From Planctomycetaceae bacterium (GTDB taxonomy: Bacteria; Planctomycetota; Planctomycetia; Planctomycetales; Planctomycetaceae): a stretch of 64,000 nucleotides of DNA. A program made the translations under genes and the position numbers. The notes under the pieces were generated by a model. That model searched no databases and was not told the DNA's origin. It saw nothing but the letters and a program-made list of their open reading frames with translations. This document shows positions 60,401 through 64,000 of the stretch, piece by piece; position 1 is the stretch's first letter; each line of letters starts with the position of its first letter. The stretch is taken from contig OMIV01000059.1 of NCBI GenBank assembly GCA_900299185.1, positions 1-64,000 of the forward strand. Direction: 5' to 3'.

Positions 60401-62587
60401 AAAGCTCGCCCCGTTGTTGTAGTCCGCCAAGTGGTGCAACAACGCGACCTCGCCCAAGAGATGCACGTCATGCAGCAGGCCACGTTCGAGCGCGGCTTCG
60501 TCGGAGATTTGCGATCGCTCATCACCCGACCGACCGCTGCCGAATAAACCTTCATAAGCCAGCCCACTCAACAGAGCCGTCCCCAACGCAGACTGCGTCC
60601 CGACTCGCAGAGACTCCACCGCGCATGCGCGCCGCCAGGCATCGAGCGGGACATCATCAGGCCGAGTCCGAATGACTTGATGCATCCACGAACCCAAGTC
60701 GCGAGTCAGCAATGGTTCGAAGGCCGCGATGTCGATTCGCTGGCACAACGCCGGATCAGCCAATGCCGTGATCGTCGGAAACTCTCGAACTTGGAGATGA
60801 CTGATTTGAATGCGCCGCGCGGCACCGGGCACTGCAAACACTCGAATGGCATCAACTCGTCGCCACTCATTGGGGAAATGATGCTGCCCCAGCCAACTCC
60901 AATCTCGACCATCAGGACTGACCCAAGCCTGCACCGAACCCGCCGAGCCAACCAATCGAAACCACTGAGTCGGCCCCAAAAATGCGAGCGCTGGCGTCGA
61001 AGATTCTTTCGTCAGTTCGACGGGATGCAGCCACGGCAACGGGACGCCCGCGACGACGCGCTGCGACTTCGGCTCCAACAAGAATCCCAGCTTGCTGTAG
61101 GGATTCCCGGTCGTCGCACCAATGCAAACGCCCGTGCCCGCATCCGCATGATCGACTCGAAAGATGACTTCCGATAACCCGGCCTTCGCCACATCGAGCG
61201 ACACCCAAGCGGTCTCTTTCAACGCGGCGGTCGTCTTGAATTCAATCGCGTTGGGGCGAGTGGCTCCGTCCGTTGCGACCTTCTCAAGCGAGGCTGCGGC
61301 ATCAGGCTTGAGTTGCCAATTCAGCTCTGCCGGATTCGACGACGCCAACTGATTGATGCCGTTGGGAACTCGATAAGCATCCAAGTCCTGCAACGGCAAC
61401 GGGTCGCCTCGATACATCCGCAAGTCACGCATGCGAAACTTGCCGTCGATCAACACTTCGGTTGGCAAGCCCTCAAACGGAACTCGCAGCAACGGCACAT
61501 GTCCGCGAGCAATCAGCAAGTGACCATGCTCAACTCGCAATTCAAAGATGCCGAACTTCGTCATCTCCCAGCGCGAGTTATCAGTACCGAGCAACTCGCC
61601 CAGCACCGCTTCGGACTTGGTGTCCGCTTTCGACTTGGGGTCGACCTTCGAGTCACCGGGGAGATCCGTGCGACTCACTCGTTGAGCAATCCACAACGGC
61701 GGTTGCTGGGCTTTGACGAACGACAACTTGATGCCGTCATTGCCTTTCCAAATCGAGAACTCGCAGCGCTCGACATTGAACAGCGCGAGCCGCAACACAG
61801 CGTCCTGGACCCACGGCGCCCGCAGCCGAGCCTGACCTTCGAAGATTGTGAAAACGCGTTTGTCGACTTTGTCTTCCGAGACGTTGAACGGTCGACCTGG
61901 CAAACCACTGAACCACTTGTGGAACACATCGGGAACCAACCCATCGGGCGACAACGCCGCCGTGGGTTGCCACACCGTCTCTTCAACAGCCAGCGGTGGC
62001 TTCTGCAGATCGAGCGGTCCGCTCCAAACTTCATCCGCAGCCACAGGCGTTGGCTGCGAAGCAACTGGCGTCTCGTTCGACTTTGGGCCATCGACCATCG
62101 GATCGTTACCGGCCACAGCGCCCGCTTGATCCGCTGACACCTGCGTCGAGTCTTCGCCAGTCTTAGCTGCTCTGGGTGTAGCCGTTGCGACAGCAGCCTC
62201 GCGGGACTCACGAGCTCCGTCGTCCTGAGTCTCAGCAACAGGCTCTTGCGGCCAGCGACCACGAGTTGCGAACCAACCCACAACTCCGAGCAGAGCCACC
62301 ACAACAACCCAGATGAGAACCGGACGGAACGGCTTCGGATCGCGAACATCACGGCTCGAACTCGTCGTACTCATCGCTGCATCGTTCAGTGCGACATCAT
62401 CACACGCGGACTTCTCAAATTGAGCTTCCCACCAACTTCGCAACGGCGAGTTCTCAATAGCTAGCAGCAAGACTTCCGAGTGTTCGCGACGTTGCCGCAG
62501 CAGTTGAATGGCTTGCGGTTCAATGCCCTCTGCCGACTCTCTGCGACAAAGCTCAAGCAGTTCAGCATCGGTCCAAGGAGCAGCCAT
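57464..62587 (-). CDS. Giant membrane-anchored protein with a lectin-like region, helical repeats and PQQ-like beta-propeller
   Basis: A 1707-residue protein. Residues 1-85 are cytoplasmic and helical (TDAELLELCRRESAEGIEPQ). One membrane segment at 89-106 (VLIWVVVVALLGVVGWFA) is followed by a low-complexity linker to about 190. The rest would be periplasmic. Residues about 440-610 are beta-rich and resemble a DUF1349/concanavalin-like module (GVCIGATTG, QAWVSPDGRDWSWLGQHHFP). A long helical region (about 620-1100) includes a TPR-like piece (ERWLGDRAFAAGDFAQAQGH). About 1150-1500 holds PQQ-like repeats (NLESGQIEWNN, KSSGKLRWRTTV, DVASGRVRWSRSA, DVATGVLEWRY). The last 100 residues are again beta-rich. 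Similar mosaics are common in planctomycetes; the function is unknown and protein-protein scaffolding is plausible. Confidence 0.8.
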   Translation of the reverse strand: MAAPWTDAELLELCRRESAEGIEPQAIQLLRQRREHSEVLLLAIENSPLRSWWEAQFEKSACDDVALNDAAMSTTSSSRDVRDPKPFRPVLIWVVVVALLGVVGWFATRGRWPQEPVAETQDDGARESREAAVATATPRAAKTGEDSTQVSADQAGAVAGNDPMVDGPKSNETPVASQPTPVAADEVWSGPLDLQKPPLAVEETVWQPTAALSPDGLVPDVFHKWFSGLPGRPFNVSEDKVDKRVFTIFEGQARLRAPWVQDAVLRLALFNVERCEFSIWKGNDGIKLSFVKAQQPPLWIAQRVSRTDLPGDSKVDPKSKADTKSEAVLGELLGTDNSRWEMTKFGIFELRVEHGHLLIARGHVPLLRVPFEGLPTEVLIDGKFRMRDLRMYRGDPLPLQDLDAYRVPNGINQLASSNPAELNWQLKPDAAASLEKVATDGATRPNAIEFKTTAALKETAWVSLDVAKAGLSEVIFRVDHADAGTGVCIGATTGNPYSKLGFLLEPKSQRVVAGVPLPWLHPVELTKESSTPALAFLGPTQWFRLVGSAGSVQAWVSPDGRDWSWLGQHHFPNEWRRVDAIRVFAVPGAARRIQISHLQVREFPTITALADPALCQRIDIAAFEPLLTRDLGSWMHQVIRTRPDDVPLDAWRRACAVESLRVGTQSALGTALLSGLAYEGLFGSGRSGDERSQISDEAALERGLLHDVHLLGEVALLHHLADYNNGASFAQLWSAVADKWIGLSDGLPLAQGEVQRRVIGERFLEALLVQPLRSATHMKLIPFEPTRRELVSLVHAGRSADTLAWIDRLTFFVTDSHPLQFWWTSADPIFNTVLWSELNSHSGLDGEAQLRRLTLPRRWKSTPPLIRHALAQPLSKEAYNVMAEFNAAIGGQAFGDACQIIGAAANGQMLGILPDSRDQQLLVSFPRAVASAMEEHPELRLAMNDKYGATGRLRVRQAMEAGDVPVLEAATIQFYGTLAAAESERWLGDRAFAAGDFAQAQGHYQRAKDGFARNSQVQTTATLELAARMQLVAAMLGQEESATLTSTVAFGEQSLTKQQLDELSREFLTDIGEVRSGDVATQRSQTTVRTVSSAQVLSFGSYRLEARGRYAGEQADRVGDSAAPDIDWFSRQFAITVSDSHAFLSNRFQVSCLNLESGQIEWNNALSDERGLAKQLLMVPMQPLVVGESVFCRRLTKKGSELHGFEKSSGKLRWRTTVKTNIVSDPWISRGRLQVFAVDLSPTGPGELRLLTLQAETGRLISETPVVRLFDDTLLAGQTCQVEVRNGLVFFAYSGVVGCCDTQGQAVWLRRQLWQPPVMDSGRYQRAFDPLLLQGELLLVTQPGVPVIEALDVASGRVRWSRSASELRRMLGVSDGRLLLETQFGIEARDVATGVLEWRYRAADLLDAVVIPASGSASPARLVTMRTTDGSDGRKMPTLVWIDTNSGQEVGYQLLDALVDREPRFGPLLISDNKVFGFFGKGRADFDRQIYELVPNNDGASVASGAVITVDQPLWAGWFSEFQRSSFPANAFARPSFARRTLTPMWRDAYAKQAAGWVALAPPIQSRDAGIRAEFRGEQQVLAVPITVSAQQIEQNLKFPDVPLDAVRFMRQVSVGSNADAAIELRVGHDAGRSWELIIDAGSQRLHRSIINDETASSGWQDARVSLAPLAGKTTEIVVTCVPVAAGNTGVYLRRLILSDGAKQTGM

Positions 62588-62832
62588 GAAGGGTCTCGAA
62601 AGCTAGACGCACAACGTCGCCGACATGCTGATTGCACGCCGCGCGGCAGGAGTGTGACTCGCCGCATCAAGATGCGAAACAAACCGGCGTCATGAGTTTC
62701 TGACAGTTGCCTCTCAAGGCGAGGCAATCGTCATTCGATTTGACTTCGTTGTCGCCAGAGCCGTAATGATCCCGCCACGGCAGTCACGTCTGGCTGCCGA
62801 CCGTTCCTCGTTCCCTCACCCGGAGGCCGCTG

Positions 62833-63822
62833 ATGAATCGCCCTGCTCTCTCGTGCTCAGATTGCGAATCGCTGGATCGTCGCGCGTTCTTGAAGTCCGT
62901 TGGTGCGGCCACTGTGGCCGGAATCGCCATGCCGATGTTGGTCGGCCAACCCGGACTGTTTGCGGCTCCCTCTGCCCAAAGCACTGCGGAATCGGCTGTC
63001 GGTCGCTTCTTCGCGACTCTGTCGGAAGATCAAAAGAAGACCATCTGCTTCCCGATCGAGCATGAACTTCGCAAACGCATCAACGCCAACTGGCACATCA
63101 CCAAGCCCACGATCGACAGCAGCTTCTTCTCCAAAGACCAGCAGGCTCTGATTGATGAAGTCATTCGCAATGTCACTTCGAAGGATGGCTACGATCGCTT
63201 CAAGAAGCAGACCGACGATGATTCGGGAGGCTTCGGCAAATACAGCATCGCCGTCTTTGGAGAACCGGGGAACGGTGCCTTCGAGTGGGAGCTGACCGGA
63301 CGGCATCTCACGCTGCGAGCCGATGGCAATAGCGTCGATAAGGCGGCCTTCGGTGGCCCCATCGTCTACGGCCACGGCGATGAAGATCCCAAAGAAAACC
63401 TCTTCAACTATCAAACCAAGCAAGTGAACGAGGTCTTCAAAGCACTCGACAGCAAGCAAGCCGCACAAGCGTTGGTAGCCAAAGCTCCGGGAGAAGCGGC
63501 CGTTGCGTTGCAGGGCGAGACCGGCAAGTTTCCTGGTCTCTCGGTCGGTGCATTAAGTGCCGATCAACAACAACTCGTCACCAAGACGCTGCAAGTGCTG
63601 CTGGCTCCTTATCGCTCTGAAGACGTTGATGAAGTCATGGAGATCATCAAGTCGAGCGGTGGTGTCGAGAAGCTCAACATGGCCTTCTATCAGCAAGGCG
63701 ATTTGGACAACGACAAGGTCTGGGACATCTGGCGCATCGAAGGCCCGTCGCTGGTCTGGCACTTCCGAGGCGCTCCGCACGTGCATGCCTACATCAACAT
63801 CGGCTCGATCAAAGCCAGTTGA
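62833..63822 (+). CDS. Exported DUF3500 protein
   Basis: A 329-residue protein. The leader LDRRAFLKSVGAATVAGIAM is a Tat-type signal. The body has VGRFFATLSEDQKKTICFPI, WHITKPTIDSSFFSKDQQAL, YSIAVFGEPGNGAFEWELTG, RHLTLRADGNSVDKAAFGGP and a C-terminal GPSLVWHFRGAPHVHAYINI. The F-E-W-x-L-T-G-R-H-L-T and GGP-I-x-Y-G-H segments are those of DUF3500. No enzymatic role is known; conserved His residues near both ends could bind metal. GGAGG lies 7 bases before the ATG. It is divergent from the giant PQQ-repeat gene, with about 245 bases between their starts. Confidence 0.88.
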   Translation: MNRPALSCSDCESLDRRAFLKSVGAATVAGIAMPMLVGQPGLFAAPSAQSTAESAVGRFFATLSEDQKKTICFPIEHELRKRINANWHITKPTIDSSFFSKDQQALIDEVIRNVTSKDGYDRFKKQTDDDSGGFGKYSIAVFGEPGNGAFEWELTGRHLTLRADGNSVDKAAFGGPIVYGHGDEDPKENLFNYQTKQVNEVFKALDSKQAAQALVAKAPGEAAVALQGETGKFPGLSVGALSADQQQLVTKTLQVLLAPYRSEDVDEVMEIIKSSGGVEKLNMAFYQQGDLDNDKVWDIWRIEGPSLVWHFRGAPHVHAYINIGSIKAS

Positions 63823-63863
63823 GAATTAGTCTAAGCAGTCAGCATCAGAAGTGCTTTTTCGAC

Positions 63864-63890
63864 GCGTCCCCAAGCTCTGCCTGGGGACGC
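63864..63890 (+). terminator. Hairpin after the DUF3500 gene, terminator or dispersed repeat
   Basis: GCGTCCCCA and TGGGGACGC form a perfect 9-base-pair stem around AGCTCTGCC, followed by TCATCTTT. The T tract is poor, and the loop sequence (AAGCTCTGCCTGGGG) recalls widespread planctomycete intergenic repeats, so it may be a repeat that also stops transcription. Confidence 0.55.
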
Positions 63891-63980
63891 TCATCTTTAG
63901 GCTCTGCCTCATCTTCGTCGGCTCTGGATGAATGACCGAAACCGAGACCGAACGCAGAGCAGACGTTACTGGCATGAGTC

Positions 63981-64000
63981 CGTGGCGTAGGTTTCTAACC
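63981..64000. repeat. Start of a family C repeat at the window edge
   Basis: CGTGGCGTAGGTTTCTAACC matches the complement-style half of the repeat at 23830-23890 (AGGTTTCCAACCTG and GGTTGAAAACCTACGCCACG). It is cut by the window end, so its full extent is unknown. Confidence 0.5.

Noticed and set aside
1-64000. tRNA or rRNA genes
   Set aside because: No cloverleaf with a CCA-type 3' end or rRNA core sequence was recognised by eye; a dedicated tRNA/rRNA search would settle it.

Overview
The window looks like a chromosomal segment of a planctomycete (phylum Planctomycetota). The diagnostic genes are three large PSCyt/PSD1 proteins (DUF1549 plus DUF1553), four DUF1501 proteins, a DUF1559 protein with a prepilin-type N-terminus, a secreted Gfo/Idh/MocA-type oxidoreductase, a DUF3500 protein with a Tat-like leader, and a giant membrane-anchored PQQ-repeat protein. 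The DNA is moderately G+C-rich. No rRNA, tRNA, CRISPR array or complete mobile element was seen. All functions are read from motifs by eye; no database search was run.

Layout. 0-0.14 kb: the tail of an ISL3-like transposase and a probable IS end. 0.4-6.3 kb (+): a small-protein cluster of SRPBCC, a DUF1579 gene broken by a stop codon, two VOC/PhnB-fold proteins, a double YCII/DGPF protein, a GH99/GH71-like secreted protein, a YCII-GyrI fusion and a DoxX-like membrane protein. Such sets usually accompany an ECF sigma factor, but none lies inside the window. 6.4-9.1 kb: a YfhO-like membrane protein whose 3' end overlaps a convergent MazF-type toxin-antitoxin pair. 9.3-12.2 kb (-): a TPR/FMN-binding protein and a NapH-NapG-like polyferredoxin fusion, which together resemble a split NosR/RnfG-type electron conduit. 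12.7-20.4 kb (-): FtsK translocase, DUF1559 protein, a serine hydrolase, a small unknown protein and a flagellin. 21.4-23.8 kb: a divergent oxidoreductase and alpha/beta hydrolase-like pair.

24-42.5 kb (-): a nearly unbroken run of PSCyt/PSD1 and DUF1501 genes in three repeated PSD1-then-DUF1501 units. A two-VWA membrane protein sits between two of the units. A degraded ParE-type toxin with its antitoxin and a fourth DUF1501 gene lie at the upstream end. 42.6-46.2 kb (-): a possible aromatic-metabolism locus made of a flavin-dependent halogenase-like protein, a chorismate pyruvate-lyase-like protein and a HemN/HemW-like radical SAM protein. 46.8-48.9 kb (+): two glycosyltransferases. 49-53.5 kb (-): a DUF2339 membrane protein and glucose-6-phosphate isomerase. 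53.7-57.1 kb: a PilZ protein, a secreted amidohydrolase and a convergent sodium:solute symporter. 57.5-63.8 kb: the 1707-residue PQQ-repeat protein, divergent from a DUF3500 protein.

Two themes stand out. Several families of imperfect palindromic repeats occupy the intergenic gaps; the commonest has about six copies built on CTCTGCG/CGCAGAG arms. There are also signs of gene decay (the DUF1579 stop, the ParE remnant, the IS tail) among otherwise intact genes.
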